Positions 1-13,000 of a stretch of 64,000 nucleotides of DNA are shown here, one piece after another (the stretch's first letter is position 1; every line of letters begins with the position of its first letter). Source of the DNA: Echinometra lucunter (lineage: Eukaryota > Echinodermata > Echinoidea > Camarodonta > Echinometridae); contig CM057167.1 in assembly GCA_029962745.1 (NCBI GenBank), positions 22,493,951 through 22,557,950 on the forward strand. The letters run 5' to 3'. Both the position numbers and the translations under genes were made by a program. A model generated the notes under the pieces. It saw nothing but the letters and a program-made list of their open reading frames with translations. It was not told the DNA's origin and made no database searches.

Positions 1-175
1 TATGTAACAGGTAACTACGTACCTTTATTTGCATGGTAAAGCATGTACAAAAATGTGTGGCACTGTGTATCTATGCAATTCTACACTTACTCATTGTTTC
101 CATTGTTCTTAGCTGCTGGCTTCTGATGAGAATCTAACTAAATCTGTTGGATACAATTTGATTTTGGTATTTCAG

Positions 176-247
176 GTTAAATGTGCTCGAGAGGGCCTCA
201 CTCATCTGAAGGCACGCATGAGATTGCAAACACCCCATTTTTTATAA
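176..247 (+). CDS. Candidate terminal exon of a plus-strand gene (partial)
   Basis: A pyrimidine-rich acceptor (GGTATTTCAG) is followed by an open frame, VKCAREGLTHLKARMRLQTP and a few more residues to TAA at 245-247. AATAAA follows at 527-532, so a gene running in from the left could end here, convergent with BRCA1. The product is not recognised, another frame gives a shorter reading, and the evidence is only a splice-like site plus a poly(A) signal. Confidence 0.3.
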   Translation, partial: VKCAREGLTHLKARMRLQTPHFL

Positions 248-549
248 AAAAAATATTGCATGCCTTTTGTTCTTTACTGTAACTTATATTTGCCTTCAAA
301 TTCAGCATATCCATTGTGCCATTTTATTCCAACCTCGCCTTGTGACCTTGGTGAAATATAACACCACTTGAGAATTTCTGAATTCGTCATTTCCTATATT
401 TTGTTATATTCAATGCTGCATCTTGCAGTATTTATAAAATAATAGATGCTTCTTACAACATTGTTGAATGTAAAAAGGTTCTAGTGTTTGTTTTACATTT
501 GGCATAAGTTGTGTACATATGAATGAAATAAAAAGTCTTAATATTCATT

Positions 550-1900
550 CATTAACAATGAACATACATATTTATTACTCCAAAAAGCATGCAATACAAA
601 ATACTTGGTAATGCAATTCAGTTTCTACACAAATGCTTATTTACTCAAATCAGTGGCAACATATTCAATTCATCACTGCTTCAAAACATAAATTTGTTAA
701 TGAATTAAAGTACAGTGTATATGAATTTAGGACACCTCACTTCCATGTATTGTTTGCTATGATAAAGAAATAAAGTACAGTGTACTGGACCTGCAGTAAA
801 AATTTTTTTCCTCAATCATGATAGGAAATAATCCTTTTTTTAAATCAGTTTTTCTTCTTCAAATGAAAAAACCCTAATTTTCTTTTATTGCTGCATTTTT
901 CTTCTACAAAGTCATGTATCTGAAATACATGTATGAAATGAGAGAAATTCAGAAAGTACGTTTAGAAATTAAACGTTGCCAATTTGCACAGAAAACAGTG
1001 ATTCCAAACTTTCCATCACCAATATCATCTTGTCAATTTAAGGATTTTAGTCCTATTTAAGCATCAACTGACAAACACTGATGCAACCAAAATGGACACA
1101 GTATGTGTAGAATTTCTTGCTCTTTCTGCACATATATTGTCACGAGTGGGTTGCTATAAACTGATACACGCTACATCATGAAGAGATGAATTAAAAATGA
1201 GTAACCAATGAATAAGTAATAAAAACTGAGATAGTTTTTATCTCATAAAGTAGTCATAACCAAAAATGCATACATTCAAGAAAATACACATGTGGGCATG
1301 AAATAAAAGCTGTAAAATGTACATGAAGTATATATTCTCTAATAACTGTAATAAACTATAAGATAGTTTGCAGTGGCAATGCACTTTCTATGTGACATAT
1401 TTATTGATCTCACATGGCTTTAAACACTTTGAATCAGCACTGCTTCAAATCATTACTGCCGAATAGTAAAAAATTCAATAAAGGCTTAACATAAGGAGCA
1501 GGAAATCCTCACGGTAAACCCCCACATTGTTCTTTTTTGGACATAGCTAAATGAATGAGATATGAGAGGTAGTGAGGACCCCCCCCCCAAAAAAAAAACA
1601 CCACAAACAAACAAACAAAAAAGAAGCAAAAAACAAGAAAACACTGAGGCAAAAAGCATCTTTTTTTGCCTCCCTCAGCAAAAGGGTTTTTACCAATCAA
1701 ATTCTTATAAAGTTTGCATAAAGTGTGAGGTCACAAGTGTCTGCGTAACTTTTTGCAAAATTCTCTTTTATTTGAGTGTGAACTACAGGTATACTGATGT
1801 GATAAGACACATCTCGTTATCATAAGTGGTACAGGAAAAAATTTTAAAAAAATATAAAAAAATTGGGTGGTCTTCTGCAGGGGTTTGCTGCTGAATATCC
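550..1900. other. Intergenic, no gene seen
   Basis: AT-rich sequence with short poly-A/poly-C stretches near 1580-1660. Small open frames in the 1500-2500 area are low-complexity or lie across repeats. Confidence 0.5.
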
Positions 1901-1909
1901 GAACAAGCC

Positions 1910-2107
1910 CTAAGCAGACCTCCCAACCTTTCTGACTGAAAAATAGGGATGATTTTGTTCAAAATTAGCAATGAGACAGCATTTCCCATAGGAGCGTGTA
2001 GTAAATTTATCAAGAAAAATAGGAAAATCATATCGAAACAAAAGCTTGGAATGGTCAAATTCAGATTCCTTCCTCCAAATTCGGAGTGGTTGGGAGGTCT
2101 GCCTAAG
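1910..2107. mobile_element. MITE with ~18-bp terminal inverted repeats
   Basis: TAAGCAGACCTCCCAACC at the left end pairs with GGTTGGGAGGTCTGCCTA at the right end, about 198 bp apart. No coding capacity. Resembles a non-autonomous DNA transposon; superfamily not assigned. Confidence 0.7.
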
Positions 2108-2403
2108 GAATCTTGAGAATAGGATGTTAAGAAGAGGTATGCTAAACCAGAGCACTACAAACCCACTTGCCCGATGTTGCTTTGGCAACCCAAATTACTA
2201 GATGGGCAAAGGAATTCAAATTTTACTTCCTAATGGGACAAGTCTCAGTAAATTTTAAAGCTACTAATATATACACAAGCAATTTTGGAATAGTACATAA
2301 ACTATGTGGGCCCACAGACCATCTACAGGTAAATTATGATACCCAGTTTTCAAGACCCCAGAGTCCAAGCACTAAACTTCAGGGCAAGCAAAACTTTAAA
2401 TCT

Positions 2404-3211
2404 TAACCCTAAAAAGGCAGGGGGGGGGGGGGGGCTGGAATCCACCCCCTTAGACGTTTCGCAAGATATGTCCGCAACGCGCTTAGATGTCGCCATGACG
2501 CGGCATGAATTTTTTCTGTAGCATCTCGCGCATCTTTTGAGACCAAATTTGTGACGTCTGGGTAAGCAGTTCCGAAGTTACACAATATTTTGTACTCGCA
2601 TGTCTGATCAAAAATTGCTCAAAAACGTGATTTCATGTACAAATCCAATACAAATTGTGTTTTCAGCAAAAATTCATAAATGTATGATTATTTTTACTAT
2701 TAATGATCAAAACCAATTAATTTTAGTCTGGTTCTGATCCAAATAGTATTGCCGACGAATTTCGCCGAAAAAAAACAATAAAAAACAAAAAGTCAAAAAA
2801 CAAAAAGTCAAAAAACAAAAAGTCGAAAAACAAAGAAATATATAAGAAATTTCAAAAACAATGAAATATATAAGAAATCAAATTTGATTCCAATTTTTTT
2901 TCATGTATACTTGTTAACAACACTACAAAGAGTATTCAAAAGAAAAATAAGACTATTTGGAGCTACATCTAGTGATTTATAGTAAAAAGTCTGATTTACG
3001 CATAAATCAGCATAATTAATTACCTAATGAATTATTTCGTAAAATTTAACTACGCAAATTGATAGATGATGTCACGGGTGATGTGCGTGCCGATCGCACG
3101 ATCGACGGCCGAGATCTCGGGGGGGGGGGGGGGGGGGGGGGTGGGGTGGAATCTACCCCCCCCCAAGGTATAGCATCGCTCAAAAAAGCCCAGCCTGATT
3201 AGGGTTACATT
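2404..3211. mobile_element. 808-bp element with TAACCCTAA termini and 13-bp flanking direct repeats
   Basis: Starts TAACCCTAAAAAGGC and ends GCCTGATTAGGGTTACATT (inverted). AAACTTTAAATCT flanks both sides (2391-2403 and 3212-3224). Poly-G runs (~14 and ~22 G) sit just inside both ends, each next to a GGTGGA/TGGAATC box. Interior has a short CAAAAAGTC tandem run near 2775-2840. No gene. Confidence 0.6.
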
Positions 3212-3500
3212 AAACTTTAAATCTACGGAAGTCATGTTAAATCCATTGCCCCCCTTGGGCAAGTGGCAAAAATGTATTTTATAGCACTCTGCTAAACCAA
3301 TCATGGAGAAAGTAAAATTCATGCAACAATACTTTTATATCAGAATTTTCAGCTATAATTCCTTTATTCTATAACAAATTCTTAAATGAATTGGGACTTA
3401 TTGAACTGTTTGTCAGACTCTATACCATCGGGCTGTTTCTGTCCTAAAATATAAAAGTGGTTTCACACAATTTCAGTGTATTTCAGGGTACAATTTTTCA

Positions 3501-3506
3501 TTTATT
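3501..3506 (-). promoter_or_regulatory. Putative BRCA1 poly(A) signal
   Basis: Minus-strand AATAAA about 420 nt after the BRCA1 stop. A second AATAAA lies at 3363-3368. Confidence 0.45.
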
Positions 3507-3770
3507 ATAGTACATCATAAGGATAAAATGAAAATGCATGATATACAATATACATGTACAATGGCTAAATTTAATTAGCTATAGAGTGCAAAAACAATAC
3601 AAGAATGAAATATACAATGAAATAATGGATACTATGAAAAAAACTCCTTCAGGATTTCACTGAATGTAGAAAAGATGTAATGAGGGTTGGTGTTGAAGGA
3701 TGTTAAAATGATGAACAACTAAAGATGATCGAGGGTGCCTTATGTTAATCCATAGTGCAGGATATCTTTA

Positions 3771-3902
3771 TGATCATCACTTTCAATGTCTGGGATTGGC
3801 TGATCAGTCATGGAGGCTGGTAAAATCAGATAAGAGGTACTCTGTACTTGGTTGACTGCAATAAGAGGCCATGCTGCTGAGACTCACTTTCTGGAAATCA
3901 CT
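3771..3902 (-). pseudogene. Degenerate tandem copy of the last BRCA1 exon in its 3-prime UTR
   Basis: On the minus strand this segment repeats the terminal exon at a direct offset of 156 bp (3930-4056 against 3774-3900). It retains GTGATTTCCAGAAAG, then TGA where the real exon has TGG (W of SREW). It keeps TACCTCTTATCTGAT and the stretch encoding DQPI.D.ESDD, with compensating indels between. It lies after the real stop and before the poly(A) signals, so it should be transcribed as 3-prime UTR. Confidence 0.8.
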
Positions 3903-3922
3903 GATCCTCCTCCTCCTCCTCC

Positions 3923-4083
3923 TCATTCATCATCACTGTCAAGGTCTATGATTGGTTGATCTCTCATGGGGCTGGTATGATCAGATAAGAGGTAGTCTGC
4001 TATTGGTTGGCTCTTGTAGAGTGCTATACTGTCCAAGACCCACTCTCTGGAGATCACTGGAACTCGGAACTTTCTCTGCAGAC
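3923..4083 (-). CDS. BRCA1: BRCA1 exon 13 (BRCT2 end and acidic SIM-like C-terminus)
   Basis: 161 nt to TGA (3925-3923). Encodes VPVISREWVLDSIALYKSQP, the invariant BRCT2 C-terminal motif (human APVVTREWVLDSVALYQ), then a lineage-specific tail ending QPIIDLDSDDE. That tail has a hydrophobic IIDL core followed by acidic/Ser residues, the form of a SUMO-interacting motif; human BRCA1 ends without it. Confidence 0.95.
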
Positions 4084-7000
4084 CTGACATGTGGAATCAC
4101 ACAAAGTAGATAACAAAATCAGTCTAATAGGTCATAACTAGAGGGTCCTATTTCATAAAACTTGTTATCAATAACAAGTTGCAATAACTCTTATCAGCTA
4201 CTGAAATCCTTGCATCTGATTGGCTGAGAGCAAATTTGGCATTGAAATGCAGCACTTGTTACTGATAACAAGTTTTATGAAACGGGGCCCAGATCAGTCT
4301 TCCAGAAATGGGGGGGGGGGGGGGGGGAGAATTTCAATCTGTATTGTCTATAGTAGAACATTAGACCGGAATCAAATGAGATTAATTTACTCATAGCTTG
4401 TAAGAAATCAGTTCTAGAACACATGCTCTGTCGGCAATTGCTCCAGGGTAATATTTCTTACACCAACTTTACTCCTGATATGAGCAATGTATCAAAAACT
4501 ATACCTAACCTAGATCCCAATCCCAAACCTCGCTTAAATGCTTAACATGCAACCCTAATCCTAGTGCCTGAAGCAATTGTCTACGCTTTATTACATATCA
4601 CTACAAAATCAATTTGCACTTTATGAGTGAGAATTGGTCACCTTCAAAAGTTAGATGGCATACGGTTAAACCTGATTTCGTGATCACCTGTCTATAATAA
4701 AGGCTGTAAATTTTGTTTCCTTTGAATAATTTTCAGCTGGCCCAGGCAATGCCTACCTGTGATGTGCTGAATGTGGATGTGCGTATGAACTTGTACGGAT
4801 TGTTTGTCATTGTGAGTGTACTGAAAGTATGTCTTCACTCTGAATGTACATTCAAATTCGACTTTAACACTGGTTATTCCCGATTGGGTCCGAATATTCT
4901 GTTCAATTTATCTGAAATTTGAGTTGAGAAATTAAACTTAGCCACATATTCCTCAACAGGAATTGCACAAGAAGAATCAGGATTTTTTTGTTGACTCTCC
5001 TTACACGAAATTCAAATCAAAGCGATGTCACTTATGCAAGGTTTACTGTACTGGAAAACACAAATTACCTTGGTAGTCTCTGTCTGTATCTATGTTGGGC
5101 TCGACTATAATGAATGCCTTCCTTCCAGGGTTGTAAGGGAAGAGAGATGGATGCTGGACAGTGGAGGCACCACACATCTCACACAATCCTACCAGTTGAT
5201 CTACACCGGAAGAGGACAATGACAATGACAATTTCGTTATAAAGTTTAAAGCATGTTATTTTCACATATTCTATAGACTTAACACAAGCTAATAGTAGCA
5301 GTTCTCCAAAATCTGATCTTATTTTCAACTGTTTCCTTCTACTTGTGTTGAAACCTGTCTGTCATCATTATTCATTCTTCTATCCATAGTGAATTTTATC
5401 ATATGCATGAGAAGATATATTTCAGAAGGGGAAACAAAAGCTACATACATCCTTGAAGCAGCTCCATCATTTGGGGAATGATTATTCTAAAATACAAGCA
5501 GTGAGACCTCTTAATGTTAGAATGGATTGGTCCATACATTGCAATCTTTCGTACCATGTACTCATTATGATCTGGGGGTGTTTTGTAAGGCTTTTTAAAA
5601 AAAAGTTACGCATGACTTTTTTTACGATTGACTTGAATATGAAGTGCTAAATGGGATGCCCAAAATTTTTCTTGACGTTTTAACAAGGTGTGACTGCATT
5701 TTCCCATAATATCAATTAAATTGTGGCAAAAAATATACTTTGCAATAAAATTTTTTGAAACAATAGTAATGTTCATCAATGTCTGCATATTTCACCTTTA
5801 GCTGATGTGATTTATAACACTTAAGGACTGAGAATCTCATACTGCTGGCATATTCAAGTCATTTGTAAAGTCATTCATAACTTTACGAACAGCTTTATGA
5901 AACATCCCCCTGGTATGTTCTCTGAGTCTATAACTGCAGAGGAGCCAGAAAAGATGGGCCATTCTTTACAGAGTAGCCTCATTACCTTTGTTGAGTCCAG
6001 TAAATGGACCAATACAGCAGAGATCAAACTTGGCCATGAAGCCTGGTCCCTCATGAGTCCTGGCCCTCTTGGGTCCATGGTGGTCTACACCATTAACCAC
6101 GTCTCCTTTGACCTCATAGTCTGTTTCCGCCAAGAGTTTTCTTGCTTTCAGGCTGTCATGAACCCCTATGGAGTAGAAGTACCAAAGGTAAAACAGTTGT
6201 TAAAATATATACAAACCTCGATATTTCGCATTCACTCGATATCTGCCATTCAGTATGGTATCAACAAATTAAAACCTTTCTCCTTGAAGACAAAACAAAT
6301 TAAGAAACTGAAACTCGTATATTGCATTCATTTCAAAACATGCTATTACTAAAAACGATACCAGGTAATGCACAGAAAATGCAGCACACAGATGCAATTT
6401 TACTCAACATCACAGAGTATGGAAATGGTTTTCTTGAAACCATTTGATGAAAATTGAGAATTCTAACATCATGAGGAAGCATGTTGGCTAAGTCAGCAGT
6501 GTGTCTGCCTGTTGAAAAAAGATTATTGGTTTGAACCTACCCCATGTGAAGCGACAGGAGCCTGCTTGTGTGTTAACATACCACTCCCCTGCTCTACAGA
6601 TGCAGACTATGTTACAGCACAGAACACACTCTATATCCCTCAAAAAGAAATTAAAATCTGGACCCTGAATGCTGGTGGAGAGGCACTGTATACTGATGTA
6701 GATTAAAAACCAACTGCACACTTCATGAAAGATTACAAGGGAAACCCCAAGTATACTAGGAGGGGAGACCAAAGGGTCATAGTGAATTCAGATCTACCAA
6801 CCCCAATTGGAAAAAAAAAGTCCCACTCTCTATTTCTTTTAATCCTATTTGCAAGCCAAAAATCTTATTTTGGCTTGAAAATTTGAAACATAAAATACAG
6901 TGATTCCTTTGCCACTCTGCACGATATTCAAACTAAAATACAGCATTAATAATATACAGGGCTTACTAGATTATTTTGATCCTCACTCTTCTACATTGTA

Positions 7001-10000
7001 CTTCTTCATTTAAAATGATCTACAGTACAAAATACACAGGCAGAATATAGCGACCACTGGGGTAAACTTACAAGTAGAAAATACAGCATGAAAATAAGAT
7101 ATAAAGGTAATAAAAAATTAATGTCGGAACTTTCAAAAATCCCATTTAAAAATCCTACTAGTTGGCAGCTCTGTGATTATGCACACATTCCCTCTCCCAG
7201 GCACAGGTGATGCCATATTTCAAGGTGGAAGAAGGTAGTTTCCATTAAAATCTATTTTTATAGGAAACCAACACTCTCAAGTCAAGTAGTTTTTAAATGA
7301 AAGCTAAGACAGAATAAAACAGATAAGTGGAAATTTGAATGAAATCGGACACGGAATTAGAAATTTAGGCCTAAAGGAAATTTTCTGGTTTTGACAATAC
7401 CATAGCTACTGGTGATACAATTTGTGGACAACTCTAAATATTTTCTGTACACAGAATTTCTCATATTCTTTATCATCTTGAAGAACAAGTGTTTTTATTG
7501 TGTTTATCTCAAATATGTTGTGGAAAAAACACTCCTACATTATATATCTTGAATATGGCTTCAGAAAATCTTAAACATAAAGAAAATGTTTACTTATTTG
7601 TGTACAAGACATATTGAGAGTTGTCCACAAAATGATGTCAACAGCTATGGCAGTGTCAAAACCTGTTCAACATAAAATTTCATATAGCCATAACTTTTTT
7701 TATTCTGTGTCCGATTTCATTCAAATTGTACTTGACTTGAAAGTGTTGGCTTACTTAACTAGCATGAAGCCTTGAATCCTGTTTATAGAAAAGGGAAATG
7801 AAGAGAAAAAAAATACAGAAACATAATCAAGGAAGAAAAATGAAAAGTGAGGAAAATAGTAACCTTTGAACTTACATTGAAAGCTTACAATCCACGCCCT
7901 TGCTGCGATGCCTTGGAAGTATTTCAGAGTACGCTCGCAAACAAGGGAAGAATCTGGACAGGAAATTTGATAGCAAACATATAATAAAGCAGATGTATAC
8001 TGAACAGTGCAATCTGTAAGTTTCTTCAAAGAAGGCATAATAGAAAATCCCATTACAGTTTTCATCAGTTCTTTTCTACTTTTATTTTTACTTAAATAAA
8101 ATAAGGTATTAATGGTTGTGCCACAATCCAATACTTTATAAATAATAGTCAATTTAACTTAAAAACATAATTTTCTTATTTTTTTTACTTCCATAAGTTA
8201 TGAAAATGGAACACACCTACAACAAAATGGATTGTATGCAATAAAAGTGTATGAACGAATATGGTTAATTGCACCAAAACAACAAATTTCATACACACAC
8301 AGCTTCTTGTGAAATGAAGGAGACAGATATGTACTCTACATCTTTATTCAACATTAGTAATAGATTACTAACCTGTCTTGACAATAACATGAGTGGTATT
8401 GGCATTGAAGGCACTGGCAAAACGACAGTTGGCTAGCCGACTGGTCAGTTGCTCTACTTGACGCTGTTGAGAAGGGCAAAATACACTGTAGTAAAATCCA
8501 TTGAGAGTGCATCTTCAATATTCCTGAGCCTATATCAAATAGCTGATAATGTGATCACTATTTACTTGACTGACCTTATATTATGCAAAAATTAAAAACT
8601 GCAGATTTGTCTAAGCTATCTTGGAAGCTAATATCAAAGGCTTTCACCTCAATAATTAGACCTCCGTAACCTTGAACATAATCAGTTTGAAAATCAATCA
8701 AGTAATCTTCTTTTATGCACTTACCATTTATCTCCAAAGTTCATACATTTCCTGCTCCATGAAATATTGTGAGATTTTTCATGTGAACTGACCTCCAACC
8801 TACCACAATCAACTTCAAATTTTCTCAGCATGACTCCAAATGGGGTTAAATATTGATACAAATTTGAAATTATGATTCAGAGGCATCCTAACAACAAATG
8901 TATCTATGACTTTCATGTATAATCATTCATGTGACTAAGCTTTGACCTATTACCTCCAAGATCCAAGTATTCACAGACCTAAATGTAATTAGAAAGCAGT
9001 TACGGTAGATATATTGCTTACCAGTTCTACTCTATTGAGACCAGTAGCAATGAGTGACATGGGTCGAGGTGTGGGTCTAGGACTGGGACCTGGTCCTCCT
9101 CCTTCAGGAGTCCTCCGGGTATGATCTCCAGACCTTCTCTTGGACTGGGTTGGTGAGTAGACCTGGCTGCCTGTTCTCTGGGTTTTCATGGAAACATCGA
9201 CTGGGCTGGATACTGAGGATGCATCAGGGGTACTCCTTGGTGTGGGATGGTTTCGAGGGGTGCTCATTCCTGAGATGTCATGGTCTTGAGGAGTGCGAGT
9301 TCTGGGTGCATTGGGGTCTTGAGGCATGTGGATCTTCGGAGTGTGGTGGCTTTCTGCGTGTGATGTGCTAGATAGCGACTTTCGACTGCCTGACAATCTG
9401 TTGTCACTGAGTGTTAGAGTTGTCTTGGGAGGTGGTGTCCTTCTATGATGCACATTTTCATATTTGTCCATCCTCCTGTCCAATCTCGATTTTGGTGGTG
9501 ATTTCGGTTTTATACCAATCTCATCCTCATCACTGTCCAAATTCCCTCTTTCTATTCTTCTCTTTTTGGAGCACCTTCCAGAAGATCCTGCCTTTGGTGA
9601 ATGAGAATTCCTTGATGACTTTGATGAAACCATGGCAACATCATCATCGCTTTCAACATCACCATCATCAAAGGCATCCTCTGGCTCATCCTCTATCCGC
9701 CTCTTCTTTGTGGTGACCTTCTTAGAACTACTCTTTCTGTATTGCTCGACCATATTGGTGACAGAACGAATGCTATCTGACATTGACAGCGAAGATGATG
9801 CCTTCCTCACGGTGCTTGGAGACAGGGGTGGAGGAGGAGATGGTGACCTTGGCTCAGCAACGTCTTCCTCTTCCATCTCATCTTCTTCATCTGAGATTTC
9901 AAGTTGTTTGTTTCTTAACTTAGTCCTCTCATTGCTCCTACCGTTAGAGCGCAACAAGTTGTTCTGCTTTGCATCAGGATTATGTGCTCCTTCTCTTTCT

Positions 10001-13000
10001 TCCACAAGTAAATCTTGTGGATCTTCCTTCTCCTCCTCTTCTTCCTCCTCCTCCTCCTCGTCTTCACCATTGGTATCCTCAGTGCTCCTGCTCCCTCCTC
10101 TCTCTCTAGCAAGTGCTGCTTGTAGTGCAGCCATCTGCTCCTCAAGAGCCTGCATATCCTCACGGGTCTTTTCTTGTTGCTGTTGAGAAATCAATGAAGC
10201 AATTTTTTAGGAAACAGTGAACAAGACTACCTTCTACCTGCATCCTTGTTACAACATCTTACTTGTTGGTGTCCATCAGTTTTCTTTTTTCCTGTGGTTT
10301 TCAAGGAAAATATATCAAATGTATTCTTTTTAATCTTTATCAATAACTATAACAAAATCAACATCTTAGGGAACACTTTCCTGTATACGATAGATAATTC
10401 AGGAATGGCCCTTCAAATTTGCATGTAAATGAACACCTGCTAGAAAACAAGTCTGGCATTGCGCCACCCCTCGCAGATGAAGAGGGAGAACAAAAGCATT
10501 TATTGCATGTTGAAATTGTTAATTCTGTCTCTCAAATACTCCACAGGTCATTATCATGATCATTATTATTAAGTATTTGCCGTCACCAAGGCCGGGGAGT
10601 AGTGAACTTAATCACTGTGATGCACTGGTCTCTCCTCCTGATATATTTGACTGCGATGGGCAGGTACTCTTTTGGTTGGTTAGATCTTTGAGTGTACAAT
10701 GTACAAGTGAACAGCCTACTTGATAGGATGAAAGTCATACCTGTGTGTTCATAATTTCACTCTGACTGGAAAGGATAGATGAGGCACTGGTTAGGTTCAT
10801 ATGATGACTGGCACAACTGTCTTCAGAACTCACCGAGCCTCCTGAAGAAATTAAAACAATTACATATTCCTCTTTACTCAGAGACATTCAAATTCTGATA
10901 GTGACAAAAGCTGTGATGGGAACACATAATATATGTGTACTTGGATGCTTACATACTTGAAAACTATACAGGAAAGATGTTGCAAAATGGATTTGATGAA
11001 TTCACCAATTTGTTTTTTCTGATATCTCTATCTTCCTTCAGGCTGGGATGCCAACCTTGTAAAAACCATTGCAGTATTTTGAGGGATAGAAAAAGTATTT
11101 TCTTTTCTGCAATAGACATACATGTGTAATACAATTTGAGGGAAAAAGTGTTTTCCATAAAACCTGCCGGAATTTTGAAAAAAAAAAGCATAGAGTACTG
11201 CAAAAAGGAACATTTGGCATCTCTGTTCAGAGCAACTTGCTATCAGATTTGGATAACCCATATATTACTCTGACCATGTGAACACAAATAAGAAAAATTC
11301 TGTTTTTCTGCCTAAAGCAAACCCCCCCCCCCCAAAAAAAACCAAAAAAACAAACAACACCTAGATTAGAAAACTTACCATCTGCTTCATGATTTACATG
11401 AGGATTTGCCAAAGGGTTTTCCTCGTCATTGTCTTCTTTTGCAACAGGTTCCTGGACTGAGGTCTGAAGGAAGGAACATGATATCAACTCATCATCACTT
11501 TCATCCTCCTCATCTCTCCCAACTTGAACCATTCTCTGTGCCTTCCGTTTCTGTCTCCCAATAATTTCATCATCATCGTCTTTACCGTCGTCATCACTGT
11601 CATCATCTGAGATCACCTGCTTCCTTCGTTTAACTGTAGTTCTCATTACTTCGTCGCTCTCGTTTGATGATTTGATGGGAAGTTCTAGCGGTGTGTCATT
11701 GATAGTCTGAGATGCCATCCTCCTACATGTCTTACTTAATGAGGGATTCTCTGGGGACATCTCAGAGTGCTCGAAGACATCCTCCTGATCTTCACCTTGC
11801 ACAGTCACAGAATCATGGTCACTGGAATGGACCTTCTCCTTTTGACCTACAGACCTTTGTTTTGGTTTCACAGGCGTGTCTGCGATGCTTCTGTCTCCAG
11901 TCTGGGAGTGAGGTACTTTGTTTCTTCTTCTAGACACAACAGTTGGTGTCTCCATAACCAGGCTTTGTGCGGGAACAGTGTTTTGTTTTTCAGCAATGAT
12001 CTCCTCAGTAGGGCCTAGGAGAGAACTCATGTCAGGTGCCATCTTTCCTTCTTCCTGGTTTTTTTTTTGTAGTGGTTTTGAGAGTGCACTTGCATGAACA
12101 AAAGATGATGCAAGAGATTTGGACAAATTGTGACAAGGTGGAGTGGGAGGGATAAGAGCTTCAGTATCTTCAAACTGACAACTTCCTTGCAATACTACAG
12201 AATCCTTTCTTTCAGTAATCTCATTGGGCATATTGAGATGTTGTGACTTCTTTGAAATTCCTGTTGATTTCTTCTGAGCCTCCTGCTTAGCTTGTGTATA
12301 ACCAACTCTGCTTTCTGCATCATCAACTTCTCTTGGGCCACAAACAACTTTTGTTCTAAAGTCCTCTGGCAGAAGCACAATCTCTGAATTCAAGCTCTGG
12401 GATTCTTCAATCCCCATGGCTTCCTGATTATGAGCGGTTACCTCATCCTCCTCCTCCTCGTCAAACATATCCCTGGACTCTTCATGGTAACTAAAGATGT
12501 CCTCTACAGAATGCAATGACTTATTGCTCTCCTGGGACTCCTCTTTCTCAGCCAAGGGCACACCAATGTTTTCATCAACAATGGTGATACACTCTTGAGG
12601 GTGGGTGCTAATTCTTTGTTCAAGATTCTCTTCCTCATCTGCTTTATTACTTGCAGCAGTCCCATTTTGGGGTTGAACTGTATCTCTTGACTTTACTGAA
12701 TTTCTTCTCCTTACTCTAGGTGAAGACCTTGGTGTGAGCTCAGACTTCTCTGGAATCTCTGTACCTTCATCAATAATTTTCTTTGAATGCAGTTTGAGAG
12801 CCCTGTGAGGAATGACAACATTTGATGACAGTTCATTTATTTCAGATGCACCTGGCGTTGCTGGGACGGCACTACCATTTGATGCTGTAGCTTCAGATTT
12901 GGTAGGTTTCTTGTTCCTGCTAGAAGAACGTCTTCCACCTGCAGATGTTGGGGCCTCCTTGCAATTGGTTTCTAGTTCATCATCTGGCAATCTGCCAATC

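Noticed and set aside
4720..4815. Additional BRCA1 exon between 4083 and 5069 (acceptor-like CTTTCAG and donor-like CAGGTAGG)
   Set aside because: In the required phase it meets a stop at once, and exons 5069-5200 and 3923-4083 already join in frame and in BRCT order.
7751..8152. Minus-strand 133-codon frame taken as a whole gene
   Set aside because: Only 7876-7953 is coding (BRCT exon); the rest of the frame is intron read through both splice sites.
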